From NCBI GenBank assembly GCA_949316235.1, contig OX438758.1:15409731-15473730 (forward strand): DNA of 64,000 nt, written 5' to 3'. Each line of letters begins with the position of its first letter. Position 1 is the first letter of the stretch. The DNA is from Oegoconia quadripuncta. Lineage: Eukaryota; Arthropoda; Insecta; Lepidoptera; Autostichidae. Made by a program: the position numbers and the translations under genes. The notes under the pieces were generated by a model. It searched no databases, was not told where the DNA came from, and saw only the letters and a program-made list of their open reading frames with translations. This document shows, in pieces, positions 1 to 10,249 of the stretch.

Positions 1-56
1 ATATATGAGGGAAGGCCTTTATCCCTGCAGTGGGATATTTACGGGCTGATGATGAT
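1..56 (+). mobile_element. SINE-G 3' tail, cut by window edge
   Basis: The first 56 bases match the 3' end of the full SINE-G copy at 52827-53132 (CCTGCAGTGGGATATTTACG, then GATGATGA). The head lies outside the window. Confidence 0.75.
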
Positions 57-57
57 C

Positions 58-1138
58 TAACTAATATTATAAATGCGAAAGTTTAGATATTTGTTTGGAT
101 GTTTGTTTATTTGTTTATTTCTTTATTGCTCAATCACGGCGAAACGGATTTGGATGAAATTTGGTATCTACCTATACAGGGCGTCCCAAACTTATGGGAC
201 ATGAAGGGGAAGTACCTTAAATATCGTAGATAGTGAATTTTGCTCAAAGAAGACTTTATGTTATTTTTAAAAGTTAGTAATTCTGCATTCATAGATTTTC
301 TAAAAATTATTTGCTTCGGCTGGGAATCGAACCGACTCAAATGTGAAAAAAAAACACCCTACTTTTATGATGCCAATCGAAAGAATAGCTAAAAAATAAT
401 AACTCTGCCTAAGTAACATAGTATTTTAAAAGAAAGGAACAACGTGAAATTAATCATTTTAATCAAATAAAAAACATACATGAAACTGCCGTAGTCAATT
501 AAGTAGGTATTTTTTTGTAAATTAATTAATTAAATGCTCAAAATGTGATCCCTCTTGTTATCATTTCATCTACACGTGCACTTATAATAAGGAAAACTAT
601 GTTAGTACCTATTTTATGAAGTGGGTACTTATTTACGAATAATCAATGCTATCTTTGGAATGATAATATCGCTACTTTTCGAACGTCGTCGGCAATAAAT
701 AACTTTCTTGAAATTTGACTCAATCATTTTATGTTGTTCCTTTCTTTTAAAATACTATGTTACTTAGGCAGAGTTATTATTTTTTAGCTATTCTTTCGAT
801 TGGCATCATAAAAGTAGGGTGTTTTTTTTTTCACATTTAAGTCGGTTCGATTCCCAGCCGAAGCAAGTAATTTTTAGAAAATCTATGAATGCAGAATTAC
901 TAACTTTTAAAAATAACATAAAGTCTTCTTTGAGCAAAATTCACTATCTACAATATTTAAGGTACTTCCCCTTCATGTCCCATAACTTTGGGACGCCCTG
1001 TATACCAAATTACCCTACCCTAGATTAAGATAGGATATTTTTATCCCGATGAAGAGAATAGTTCTCGCAGGATAAAAAAATTTCGCGATAAAGTTATTCC
1101 ACGCAAGGGAAGCCGCGGGTGGAAAGCTAGTATATATT
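58..1138 (-). mobile_element. Lepidopteran interspersed repeat D, split by a transposon
   Basis: Pieces 58-174 and 1003-1138 together match repeat D at 18192-18390, 27325-27545 and 30972-31140. Shared blocks are ATTGAGCAA, GATTTGGATGAAATTTGG, a block reading TAAGATAGGATATTTTTATC, and AAAGCTAGTAT. This type of repeat is very common in Lepidoptera (recognised from memory). A TIR transposon occupies the middle. Confidence 0.75.
177..1000. mobile_element. DNA transposon with 268-bp terminal inverted repeats
   Basis: The ends read CAGGGCGTCCCAAA and TTTGGGACGCCCTG and are flanked by TA on both sides (175-176, 1001-1002). The arms 177-444 and 733-1000 are near-identical inverted copies around a 288-base spacer without a transposase frame. 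Each arm keeps an open frame of about 68 codons and a B-box-like GGTTCGATTCC (844-854 in the right arm). It looks like a non-autonomous foldback or Tc1/mariner-type element. A diverged arm recurs at 37125-37345. Confidence 0.85.
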
Positions 1139-1400
1139 GACGACCTGTTTGGTGTAGTGGTTAGAAACTCTGCTACTATACCAAATGGTCGCGGGTTCAA
1201 ATCCCGCTAGGGGCATATGTTTGTATGATGAATACAGACATGTGTTTCCGAGTTATGGATGTTTTTCAATTATACATGTATTTGTTTACAAAAACAAATG
1301 TATTTGTGTAGTTTATCAACCATCTGGTATCCATAACACAAGCCTAGATGCTTACTGTGGACCTAAATGGCGCTGTGTGTTTGTGTAAAGACATTTATAC
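1139..1400 (+). mobile_element. SINE-B, near full length
   Basis: It has a tRNA-like head (GACGACCTGTTTGGTGTAGT, then GGTTCAAATCC as B box near 1194) and a body ending in GATGGCGCTGTGTG. The same sequence recurs at 6980, 15760, 21160, 29236, 44597, 53274 and 59579. Confidence 0.85.
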
Positions 1401-1420
1401 ATACAGTCAATAACATACAA

Positions 1421-1600
1421 TTCAATAAATAAATATAAATATTTCGGACACTTACATTATCTAGTCCCAAACTAGGAAAAGCCTGTACCATGTGTACGAG
1501 GTAACGGATAATATAAATACTTATTTATATAAATATCCGCCGGAATAACTGTTCGTTTGTTATGAACAACAGCATTTGCACCTAGCGGGATTTAAACCGA
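1421..1600 (-). mobile_element. SINE-C, 5'-truncated
   Basis: It begins with the A/T-rich tail and TTTCGGACACTTA and reads through the body to a degenerate B box (GGGATTTAAACC). It matches SINE-C copies at 4996, 31167 and 55611. It lies tail to tail with the SINE-B copy just upstream. Confidence 0.7.
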
Positions 1601-2007
1601 CTGGGGGAAAACTAGTATCATAAACAAGACATGTCGTATTCTCATGAATGACATAAAATGAAAAAGTTTAGTAAGCAATACAAATAAATGAGTAGGTATT
1701 ATTTATTTATTTCGAAAGTTTAACTTATTAGGAAGTAAAGTTCCCTTAACATCTCAAGATTTCTATTTTCTCGCTCTGCGCTGGTACCAACGATTGGCAC
1801 GGTTGGCATCGTTCCAACATACGGTTCCATTAAATTAGGTACGTTCCTTCTAAGAGCTGATTCAGACCATCAATTTGCACAATTTTTATTAAGAGACCAA
1901 ATCTGTAATCGCAAAAGAAATACAAAAGTTTCTAAAATGGTATAAAACAGAAAGAGCGAAAATTAACATGAATAACAAAAATCTGTAGAAATTGTGGTGG
2001 TACCTAA
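1601..2007. other. Intergenic, no feature recognised
   Basis: AT-rich sequence between two SINEs; no splice-supported exon or repeated segment was seen. Confidence 0.4.
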
Positions 2008-2336
2008 CCGCCTCCGTGGCTCAATGTAAACAACATTGGGTTTACGATTCGCAGGTCGCGGGTTCGATCCCCAGCGGGGTACATGTTTAAGTACTCGGTT
2101 TGGTGGTAGGGCATTTTAAAAATGTCCGCCTGGTTAGCTACCACCACCTTATCTAAGTCTACCGTCAAACAGCAATATTAATGGTATTGTTGTGTTCCGG
2201 TTGTCAGAGATAAGATAGCCAGTCCTGCAATTGTGTTGGGGTTTCCGGGTCAGTACGCTTCCACCTTCGACCTCATCTTCACTTAACATGAGGTGTGATT
2301 GAGGTCAAGTACTAACCCATTGTGCATAAAAAAAAA
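2008..2336 (+). mobile_element. SINE-A, full length
   Basis: About 330 bp. The tRNA-like head is CCGCCTCCGTGGCTCAATGT with a B box GGTTCGATCC at 2061-2070. The body includes CGCCTGGTTAGCTACCACC, and the 3' end is TGATTGAGGTCAAGT followed by GTGCATAAAAA. This is the commonest repeat in the window, with more than twenty full or partial copies in both orientations. Confidence 0.9.
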
Positions 2337-2352
2337 CCTAAAAATAGGAACA

Positions 2353-2490
2353 TTCATACATACATAACGTATACTTAACGTGTCGTCATTAAAACTTAAT
2401 GCTTGAAACAATATCCACGGCTCACCTATCGATATATCTAGAAATATACATGTGACACAGGGTGAGCCTATCGCTGTTGATACGTGCATA
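2353..2490. repeat. Interspersed repeat O, copy 1
   Basis: GCTTGAAACAATATCCACGG and the following GGCTCACC... ACATGTGAC ... GGGTGAGCC recur at 23283-23405 and, inverted, at 54316-54480. The family is not identified. Confidence 0.5.
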
Positions 2491-2499
2491 TCTATACAA

Positions 2500-3069
2500 G
2501 TTTATTGGTTCAAAGTCCCATAGCCTTTTACGACATCCACGCTGAAGAGATGGGTTGGTACTATTCTTTTTATAACTATTCTTTTTTGGATATTGAGAGG
2601 GAACGCAGGGCAGGGTAATATGTTGGCTCGCAGATTTGTACGCTGTAGTAGACCAGTCAAATTGACACTGTTTAAAGCTTGTGGGTCAGCTACACTCAGC
2701 GGGCATACAGCGCGCTGCGCGTCCAGTACAATAACGCGTTCAGGATGCTGTTTGGACTGCCACGACACTGTAGTGCGTCTAACATGTTAGCTGAGGCGCA
2801 TACGGACTGTTTTTTTTTTTAATTATGAGAAAGCGTAGCGCCTCTCTACTAAATCGTGTTCGTGCCAGCACGAACGGCATCTTGAGCGTGTTAGCCCAGC
2901 GCTGTGGGCGCGGTGGATGCGGCTGCTTGCTGCTGTTGTCGCAGAGCCTCGTCGTTTTGAGTGTTGTCTAGTTATAGTCCTACTAACACAACTTTCAATT
3001 AATTTTACTTGTAACTAACACTTATGGATTTATTTGTCCGAAATAAAAATGATTTGATTTGATTTGATT
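2500..3069 (+). pseudogene. Non-LTR retrotransposon, broken 3' end of ORF2
   Basis: In shifting frames the sequence encodes DIERERRA, NMLARRFVRCSRPVKLTLFK and, further on, the RMLFGLPRHCSASNMLAEA and RKRSASLLNRVRAS blocks that follow the reverse-transcriptase core in lepidopteran LINEs. At least two frameshifts and a lost segment disrupt it. It ends in AATAAAAATGATTTGATTTG, a (GATTT)n tail typical of target-primed insertion. It is a dead, 5'-truncated copy. Confidence 0.75.
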
Positions 3070-3425
3070 ATGTGCCGAAACGACACGACACAATGAAAAG
3101 AATAACATGTATAACACTATCTCCTTCACTAGCTTCCCAAATATTTAACACGACAGCGAATATTGAGAACAATAAACTCGATTAATCATCATGATTAGCA
3201 CTTTTAGACAGCTCTTAAGGGAATAAAACAGCGTTAATTCCCTCTTTGCAGGCTTTCAAGCAGTCACCGAAATGAAATTAAGGCGGCTTTGGAATAAATG
3301 TAATTTTTATTGCGACATTCTAAATTCAGGTGACCATTAACGAACACAAATTACGTTGCCGGAGATTTTTCGCACGTGTCTTGGAATATTTTATTGATAG
3401 AATGTAGAATACGCTATCACGAAAA
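3070..3425. other. Intergenic, no feature recognised
   Basis: No repeat shared with the rest of the window and no convincing frame. Confidence 0.4.
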
Positions 3426-3426
3426 T

Positions 3427-3758
3427 ATACGTTTTTTTTACTGTAAGGAAAAAAATAGGGCATATTAGATAAATGAAATAAAAGGTATTGGCATAGGTAT
3501 TTTTTTTTTGAAAACCATAATCGAATATAGCCTTGTCATTGGACGGTCGCGTTTGTAGCATATTCCACATAATTACATCATTAAATTAAATAAATAAAGA
3601 AAGTTAGAGAAAATTTAAAAAAATCGCATGGTAATCGCATCGAGCGTCGATGATGGTTTTGAAAAAAAAAAAAAAGAAACTACCTATGCCAGTAACTTCC
3701 ATTTCACTTACCTAATAATCCCAATTTTTTTCTCACGGTAAAAAAAACTCAGTCGGTA
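3427..3758. mobile_element. MITE-E, long inverted arms
   Basis: The left arm (ACTGTAAGGAAAAAAATAGG, TTGGCATAGGT, GACGGTCGCGTTTG) and the right arm (CCTATGCCAGTAACTTCC, TTTTCTCACGGTAAAAA, AGTCGGTA) are inverted relatives around a short spacer. Better preserved ends elsewhere read TACCGGATGAGTTTTT with a TA target duplication. No coding capacity; a Tc1/mariner-type MITE by end structure. Confidence 0.75.
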
Positions 3759-3765
3759 TAGCTCA

Positions 3766-4085
3766 TTGTACACTCGAAGAAAGAAAAGTATCATAAAGAT
3801 ACGTCGAACTTCACAAAATAATAAGTGTTTAATATTAAGATGCAAGTAGCAATGTCTAGTCAACTTGCCCATCTCGTGTTCTTTGATGTACTGTGCGCCC
3901 CTTTCCCCGCACCCACACCTCGTCGACCTCGTGACACTTGAGCAGAGGCCTTACGGCCACCGCGCGCGCTGTAACGAAAAGTGACTATGCTTTGGTGCTT
4001 TCCTTTCAATGGAGACCTTCTGCATTCTTTCTGTGATTTCTGGGACTGTCTGTGTAAGCATCTACTATCTTGACTCATAGCAATT
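3766..4085. other. Unassigned segment with a GC-richer patch
   Basis: Bases 3890-3975 are GC-richer than their surroundings. A 72-codon minus frame is present but resembles nothing recognised and has no splice context. Confidence 0.3.
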
Positions 4086-4089
4086 AGGG

Positions 4090-4362
4090 TTGGGAATTAT
4101 CATTCAAACTTCAAGCATTTATTTCAACGTAAGATACATGATATCATTTGTTGAATGTCAATTTAAATCTACTGGAAATAAAAAAGTTTATTGCATTTAT
4201 CTGTCAGTCGGTATGTCCAAGCTACTACCGCTTCGGAAAGGGAAATCATCTGTGGGAAAAGAAGCGGCGCAAGAAACCCACAGGATCATTGTTGTCCTTT
4301 TTTTTAAAATAAAGTTTATAACTAATACAATTTTATAATTTTTGGGAGCTGATCGAAGTACA
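4090..4362 (-). mobile_element. LINE-K 3' end, copy 1
   Basis: Read on the minus strand it contains GGGTTTCTTGCGCCGCTTCT and GAAGCGGTAGTAGC and ends in AAATAAATGCTTGAAG, a LINE 3' UTR. Near-identical copies are at 4531-4990 and 43668-43945. No coding sequence remains. Confidence 0.75.
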
Positions 4363-4530
4363 CCAAGCGTGTTTGTCATTCAGGTAGTCACAAATTTTAT
4401 AATAACCCTTTTTTTACTCGATTTGCTCGAGAATATCCCTGCGATCATCGGGTTCACCAGGTGAGCAGTTGATCATTACCACTGCGTACTTGTGTCCAAA
4501 CCCATTTCTAAACAATAAAAACTAGTACTA

Positions 4531-4990
4531 AATCAAGCACTTATTTCAAAGTATATATGATATCATTTGTTGAATGTCAATTTAAATCCATTGGAAATAA
4601 CAGTCAGTATGTCCTAGCTACTGCTTCGAAAACGGAAATAAGAATAAGAATCGTTTATTTGACCCATTTAGCGACACACATAATATTATTTTTACATAAA
4701 GTGTGAAAATATATACGGTGAGTTTGAGACCGAGTGAGATAAAAGTATAGTACACAAAACAGTTTCATGTGTTAGAATAGATACTCCTATCTCATAATGT
4801 AGTTTACAGTATTCAATAAAAATAGCTAAGCAGTTTCTCTTATAGACTAAAGTTCTTAAAAAATAATTTTCGGTGTCGCAAATAATTTGTGGAAACGATT
4901 TAGAAGATGTGGAAAGAAGAGACCCACAACATAATGCTGTTCTTTTTTTTAATAAAAAGTGTACAACTAATACACTTTCATAATTTTTCG
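4531..4990 (-). mobile_element. LINE-K 3' end, copy 2, interrupted
   Basis: Same element as at 4090. The order is preserved on either side of an inserted piece at 4642-4880: GATATCATTTGTTGAATGTC comes before it, and GAGACCCACAAC with ACTAATACACTTTCATAATT after it. Confidence 0.7.
4642..4880 (-). mobile_element. LINE tail nested in LINE-K
   Basis: It begins AAGAATAAGAATCGTTTATT, the reverse complement of a polyadenylation-type LINE tail. It separates two halves of the LINE-K copy, so it inserted later. Its parent family is unknown. Confidence 0.6.
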
Positions 4991-4995
4991 GACCA

Positions 4996-5210
4996 ATATA
5001 AATAAATATTTAAATAAATAAATATTTGGGGCACTTACACCAATCGTCTAGTCCCAAACTAAGCAAAGCTTGTGCTATGGATACTAGATAACGGATAAAC
5101 ATACATAAGTATTTATGTAAACATCCATGACTCGGGAATAAATGTTCGTATTCATAATACAAACATTTACCCCTCGCCGGATTACTATCCACTACACCAA
5201 TCGGTCGTCA
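4996..5210 (-). mobile_element. SINE-C with deleted B-box region
   Basis: It matches SINE-C from the TATTTGGGGCACTTACACC tail to CACTACACCAATCGGTCGTC at the head. The stretch after CTCGCCGGATT that normally carries the B box is missing, so this copy should be inactive. Confidence 0.8.
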
Positions 5211-6680
5211 ATATTGTTTTGTTTTACTATGTTTTCAAAATAATAAACATTACTGCTTTTTGATTGTCAAGGAATCTGTCATTATTCGTTCCTCTACCGT
5301 ACCAGCATCACACGTCATATTATACTATGGTGTTGTACGGAGTAACTCCCGTATATATCAAAGTACATTGTAACAGGATAATTTGTAATTTGCTTAATTA
5401 ATACCTACATATATCTTGTAACAGATAATCTGTAATTTCCCTATAAGACTCGAGTTAATGCTGGATCGTAAACTATTTAACAATAAAGAATAATAATCAT
5501 TGTCTGTCGGACGAACTAAGAATTTTTTATGAATCAAGGCAATTTGAAAATTTTAAAAATCCACCCTAAGGTAGAGAACGGAAAATCTTCAACTCATGTT
5601 TTTCAAACTTTTGTGGTGCTTATTCTTTTGGAAATGGCGGAAGAATGAATTATTTATGATCTCTTGACAAACCAGTTCGGTTGGCGCAGTTTTTTTTAAC
5701 ATTCCTTTATTAAAATTTCCGGCAAACTCAGGGTATTGCATTATAATTTCAATAGAATATTAATAAGAAAGAAGCGAGTATGAAATATAAAGGGAGGGGA
5801 AAAAGGTGGTCAATACCTCAAACGTTGAGGACTAGCCTTCGTCTGCGATTCCGTACCCATTGATTTTTTTTATTTTTCCGGGGTGTAAAGTATCCTACAT
5901 TCTTTTCCGACCCGTAATTATACTTAGAGCAGCGCCGTGAAGGAAAACAATCAGTTTCAATACAAAATTCTGGATTGCACGCCAATAAATAGGTATTTAT
6001 AATTCACAAGATTAGGAGCTTAGGATTTTTATATTTTTGTATGCCCACGTTCACATAATATGTATGTCGGAAGTTTTACGCTGACTAAAATGTAAGCCTT
6101 TCATGTATTAATTAAATGAATAGAATAAATAAATATCCTTTTTTCCAGAATACTAAGAGGAATTAAATCAAAATAAAAACATCTTAATTTAAATAATAAG
6201 AAATTATTCACTATATCCATGTTCTGAAAATATATGTATTGTATATAAATACAAATCATACACTCACTACAGACAATAATTATTCATTACTATACTGACA
6301 TAGCGGTCATGCGTCACAGGGCATTTGAGAGCACTGAAAACCAACGCTGTGATTCGTCGCAGCATAAGCTGAGTTCTAACCCATTTGTGCACGCCGCAAC
6401 ACGTGACAGCATTGTGCGCATTTTATTTACAATTTGTATTTCTCTTTTTAGCTATAATTTACTACTTTATTTGATTTTCATAAATTGTTCTTATTCTTAA
6501 ATGAAAATAAAGTTAATTGTATCGAGATCTCTTGTAAGTATAACAAAAGTAGTAAATTCTTTTGCACAGTATTCAGGCACGGTAGAGAGCGCCTTTCATA
6601 TCGAATTCGGTTTGGAATGCGTTCCAGGAATCTGCCTTTTATAAAGTCATGACGTTTTCCGCGGGAAATACTCCTTATCC
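5211..6680. other. Intergenic, mostly unique AT-rich sequence
   Basis: No exon recognised. A short local duplication (TTGTAACAG.ATAAT.TGTAAT) occurs near 5368 and 5415. A possible LINE-like 3' end with ATTCTTAAATGAAAATAAAG lies near 6490, with no coding support. Confidence 0.35.
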
Positions 6681-6689
6681 CTTTGTCTG

Positions 6690-6960
6690 TGCACTGTGAC
6701 AGCTATTGGCTTGGTATTATTAAAATCAGTTCAGATTCGATCCAAAGTGCGCTGTATAATTTTTACCCGACTGCTCAAGGAAGGAGGGTAATGTTTTTCG
6801 AGTGTATGTATGTATGTAGCTTGACCGATTTCGAAGCGCATAATGAGGTTAGATTTGTCTTGGTATCCAAAGTGTCATAGGATACATTTTATGGTAAGAA
6901 ATCCAATATGGCGTCCGCAAAATACAAAATATACTGTCGGGATTTTTGGCTTTTAAATAC
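6690..6960. repeat. Probable interspersed repeat
   Basis: The block TTTTTACCCGACTGC, AAGGAGGGTAATGTTTTTCG, (TATG)n and AATATGGCGTC is familiar from many lepidopteran genomes. There is no second full copy here, so the call rests on memory. Confidence 0.35.
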
Positions 6961-6979
6961 TTAAATTATTATTATTTCT

Positions 6980-7222
6980 ATAATAAATAAATAAATATCT
7001 TTGCACATACACACAGCGCCATCTAGTTCCACACTAAGCAACTAGGCTTCTATTATGGATACCAGATGGTTGATAAACTACACAAATACATTTTTTTTTT
7101 CTAAATAAATACATATACTATAAATGAAAAACATACATAGTTCGGGAACACATGGGATTCGAACCCGCGACCTTTTGGTATAGCAGTCAGAGTTTCTAAT
7201 CACTACACTAAACAGGTCGTGT
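6980..7222 (-). mobile_element. SINE-B with internal deletion
   Basis: Minus-strand SINE-B with B box GGATTCGAACCC near 7153. About 30 bases between GGAACACATG and the B box are absent compared with the copies at 29236 and 53274. Confidence 0.8.
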
Positions 7223-7286
7223 CGTATAATCCAAGATGTCAACAGTTTGACGTTCTTATGAACAGGTTGTTCTCCCAATAAATAGT

Positions 7287-7425
7287 TTTTTTTTTCAAAG
7301 CATTAGGTTAGGTAACTTTGCTTGCTTTGAAAAATGCTTTGAAAAAAAAACTACCTATGCTTTCTCTATTTCAATTAACTAATATGACTTATTTCTCTCC
7401 TTACGTTAAAAAAAACTAATTCGGT
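7287..7425. mobile_element. MITE-E right-arm remnant
   Basis: AAAACTACCTATGC through CTTACGTTAAAAAAAACT and TTCGGTA matches the right arm of MITE-E. An 18-bp inverted pair (7287-7304 / 7333-7350) lies at its inner edge. Confidence 0.6.
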
Positions 7426-7984
7426 ATTTATTGAAAACGTCCCTGCTTAACGAACACCACAATTTAACAATAATTAGTCTTTCAATTATTATTATACTTT
7501 TGTTTCTCTATTAAGTACTCATCAATCTACCCGCAAAGGTATATTTATTTTTGTTACCCAAATTAACGCAAGCAATTCCCCAAAATCCACGAGCAAAATG
7601 TTAATCAGTGTAAACAAGGTTTATTATTAAGCCAAGCCCATTTTAACCCATAACCCGAGCGGGATGTAGTAGGTCCAAAAGTCTAGCAATCATCAAATCC
7701 GTTGTGTTTTAAGAAATATGTGTTGATTGTGTAAGTTAGAAATGATTTGTACAAGATATAAAAATATATACATATAAGGTCTAACAAAATTAACCCGACA
7801 AACTTTGGCAATTGCACGTATATGACAATAAAATAATATATACATTAAAAAAACTAGCCTTGAAAATGTTTCCGTGTAAAAAAAATTAAATGTAAGTGCA
7901 AATGAAAATACACATTAACAGACTTACTTCATTTCGATTGTACCTTGTTTTATCAATGAGAAAAAACAGGCAACGTTCCATTGA
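7426..7984. other. Intergenic, nothing recognised
   Basis: AT-rich, no shared repeat and no convincing frame. Confidence 0.4.
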
Positions 7985-8262
7985 TATGGAAGACGCCAAA
8001 GGCACATGTGGCACAGGGCGCAACCAATCACAGCAAGTCGCGGCGCCGGGGCAAGCGCCGGCGGCGAGCGGCGAGTGGTCGCCCTTCGGCGTCGTCAAAG
8101 ATACCGCGGCAGGCACGAGTTTGTGTGTTGTGGCAAAGTACTTAGAGCGCGCGGCCATTGGACGGAACGGACGGACGGAAGGTTAAGCTTCGCACCCGCT
8201 AACTTTATGAACCTAACCAACAGTGTCGGGGTGCCCCGACCCATATTGCTCGCTCGCTCGCT
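7985..8262. promoter_or_regulatory. GC-rich, CCAAT-bearing patch, possible promoter
   Basis: This is a GC- and CpG-rich island in an AT-rich setting. It has a CCAAT motif near 8024, an inverted one (ATTGG) near 8156 and a perfect palindrome GTCGGGG-TG-CCCCGAC at 8225-8240. Overlapping open frames of 96 and 112 codons reflect the GC content. It could be a promoter with a first exon, or an unrecognised GC-rich repeat. No TATA box or splice donor stands out. Confidence 0.3.
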
Positions 8263-8360
8263 ACAGCTTAATAATGATTACTCATGCATATTCATTCATA
8301 ATCGCGCAAATGAACGTTCGCGCTTTTGTGTGTCGCGAAATTAAGAAATGGACCGTTATA

Positions 8361-8748
8361 TAGGGTGAATTTGAATTCGTGTAATACCTGTTTCCTAGTG
8401 ACTCCATTACGAACAACTTTCGCCAAGGAACCATAGCCGAATTCGATTAAAAAAATTTCGATTACCCCATACAAAGCAACCATTTTGAAACCACATTTAT
8501 TATGGAAGTCCAAAAATTTCCGGCTGAATTCGGCTACGGTTCCCAGTGGAAAGTCGTTCGTAATCAGGAGTGAAGTCACCAGCCGAAAATTGTTGGATTT
8601 CTATATTAAAGTAGGTTTTTATGTGTAATCGAAAACTTTACCCATAAAAGACGACTCGAAGTTGACTATGGTTCCTTGTGTAAAGTTGTTCGTAATCAAG
8701 AGTCGCGTCAGCAGTTAATGGGAATTACACGACTTCAAATTCACCCTG
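8361..8748. mobile_element. TIR element with a third internal end-like unit
   Basis: The ends are (T/C)AGGGTGAATTTGAA and its inverse, flanked by TA at 8359-8360 and 8749-8750. The inverted arms extend about 90 bp (GTGTAAT, TTACGAACAACTTT, GGAACCATAG). A third copy of the arm core (GGTTCCCAGTGGAAAG...CGTAATCAGGAG) lies at 8535-8575. No transposase. Confidence 0.75.
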
Positions 8749-8834
8749 TATTCACCAATTATAAAAGATACTATTCGTGTAATTCCTTGACATAGGCTCT
8801 ATTCCTGATATGGATAACCTTACATTTTCATTTA

Positions 8835-8837
<3 letters not shown>

Positions 8838-8880
<43 letters not shown>
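8838..8880. repeat. (TA)n microsatellite
   Basis: An uninterrupted TA run of about 18 units with slightly imperfect edges, directly before a TIR element. Confidence 0.9.
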
Positions 8881-8882
8881 TA

Positions 8883-9093
8883 CAGGGTGTAATCGTTAAG
8901 TGTGCACAGGCGATTATTCCGTAACTATTATAGATATCAAAAGACTTTAAACTGATATCGAAAATACTTTACCTAATTAGTAAAATGACATTAATAACGT
9001 TTTAAAAATAAAACGAGAAATATACAAAAAAATTACATTAAACACTCCCATACATTTTATTTAACACTTTGCACACTTAACGATTACACCCTG
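8883..9093. mobile_element. 211-bp MITE with 24-bp perfect TIRs
   Basis: The left end starts CAGGGTGTAATCGTTAAG and the right end is its exact inverse over 24 bases. TA flanks both sides (8881-8882, 9094-9095). Non-coding; a Tc1/mariner-like MITE. Confidence 0.9.
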
Positions 9094-9095
9094 TA

Positions 9096-9610
9096 TATAC
9101 ATGTATGTAGTGTTATAATCTGTGACTATGGTGTGGTATGCCTAATCAAAATCAATAAATCGGGCTCGTCGATTCACCACTTTCCAGGAACTCAATCAAA
9201 CTGTAATGCTAACAGACCCCAATCTAACAGATGGCCGCGTCCCATGCTTCAGACCGTAAAATTACTTAAGGCAGTAGTAGTTGGAATGGACTGCAATTTT
9301 ACAAGTTTCTGTAAACATGAAGTCTGTGGAACTGAGATGATAAATAAGCATGGACACGAACAGCTCAGTGACGTTCAGTTAACTTGTCTCGTATATGTGT
9401 GTTTGGAAGTAACTATGACCGTTCAAACGTCAAATTAGAACCACTTCTTGTTTACCTAAGGACCTGTGCATACTCGGTCAGTTCTGATGACAATACATTG
9501 ATATGACAGACATAATCTGATGCTGCACCGAGGATCGAGGGGAACTCCTTAACGGTTAATAGCACTGATAGGTACTAAATTTCGCGAATGACTAAACATG
9601 AATAAGCTCG
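9096..9610. other. Intergenic, nothing recognised
   Basis: A 101-codon plus frame at 9133-9438 has no recognised domain and no splice context. Confidence 0.3.
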
Positions 9611-9838
9611 TTTTTTTTTATGCACAACAGGTTGGTACTTTGGTACCTGACCTCAATCACACCTGATGTTAAATGAAGATGAGGTCGAAGGTGGAAGCGT
9701 ACTGACCCGGAAACCCCAACACATTTGGGGGATTGGCTATCTTATCTCTGACAACCGGAACACAAAAATGCTATTAACATTGCTGCTTGGCGGCAGATTT
9801 AGATAAGATGGTGGTAACTAGCCAGGCGGACATTTAAA
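9611..9838 (-). mobile_element. SINE-A, 5'-truncated
   Basis: It runs from poly-T and ATGCACAACAGG through the body to GCCAGGCGGACATTTAAA. The tRNA-like head is missing. Confidence 0.85.
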
Positions 9839-10011
9839 AAAATTTTTTTTTAAGTATTATTAATGTGGAGCTTATTTATTTCTATGTTTTGACGAAACAC
9901 AAATTGTAATACTAAACTTATTTTAAAAGACCCTAAAATGTTTTTTTTTGTTACCCATATTTTCGTCAAAATTCAACGATCTTCATGATTGTTGTTGTGT
10001 TTGATAGGATG

Positions 10012-10075
10012 TTTTTTTTTTTTTTTTTTTATATGAGAGGGCGGCAAACGAGCATGCGGGTCACCTGTATCACCA
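10012..10075 (-). mobile_element. LINE tail of the type at 44050
   Basis: A 20-base poly-T is followed by ATGAGAGGGCGGCAAACGAG and CATGCGGGTCACCTG. It is the inverse of the 3' end seen at 36300-36364 and 44320-44395. Confidence 0.75.
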
Positions 10076-10120
10076 CGACACCACATTTATTAAAATCCGA
10101 CAAGCCATTCAGGCTACCGT

Positions 10121-10152
10121 CCGTTCCTTTGGCGCATCGTCCAAAGGAACGG
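10121..10152. repeat. 12-bp perfect hairpin
   Basis: CCGTTCCTTTGG and CCAAAGGAACGG are separated by 8 bases. Confidence 0.85.
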
Positions 10153-10249
10153 ATATAGGACTATACATAATACAGTCGAGAAACATTACTCTCCTTCTGG
10201 TGCACTCTGGTAGAAAACTAAGTTATTTCAAAAAATCTAGAAATATTAA

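Noticed and set aside
134..340. 68-codon frame repeated at 819-1028 as a conserved small protein
   Set aside because: The two are the same sequence because they lie in the inverted arms of one transposon. Conservation reflects arm identity, not selection.
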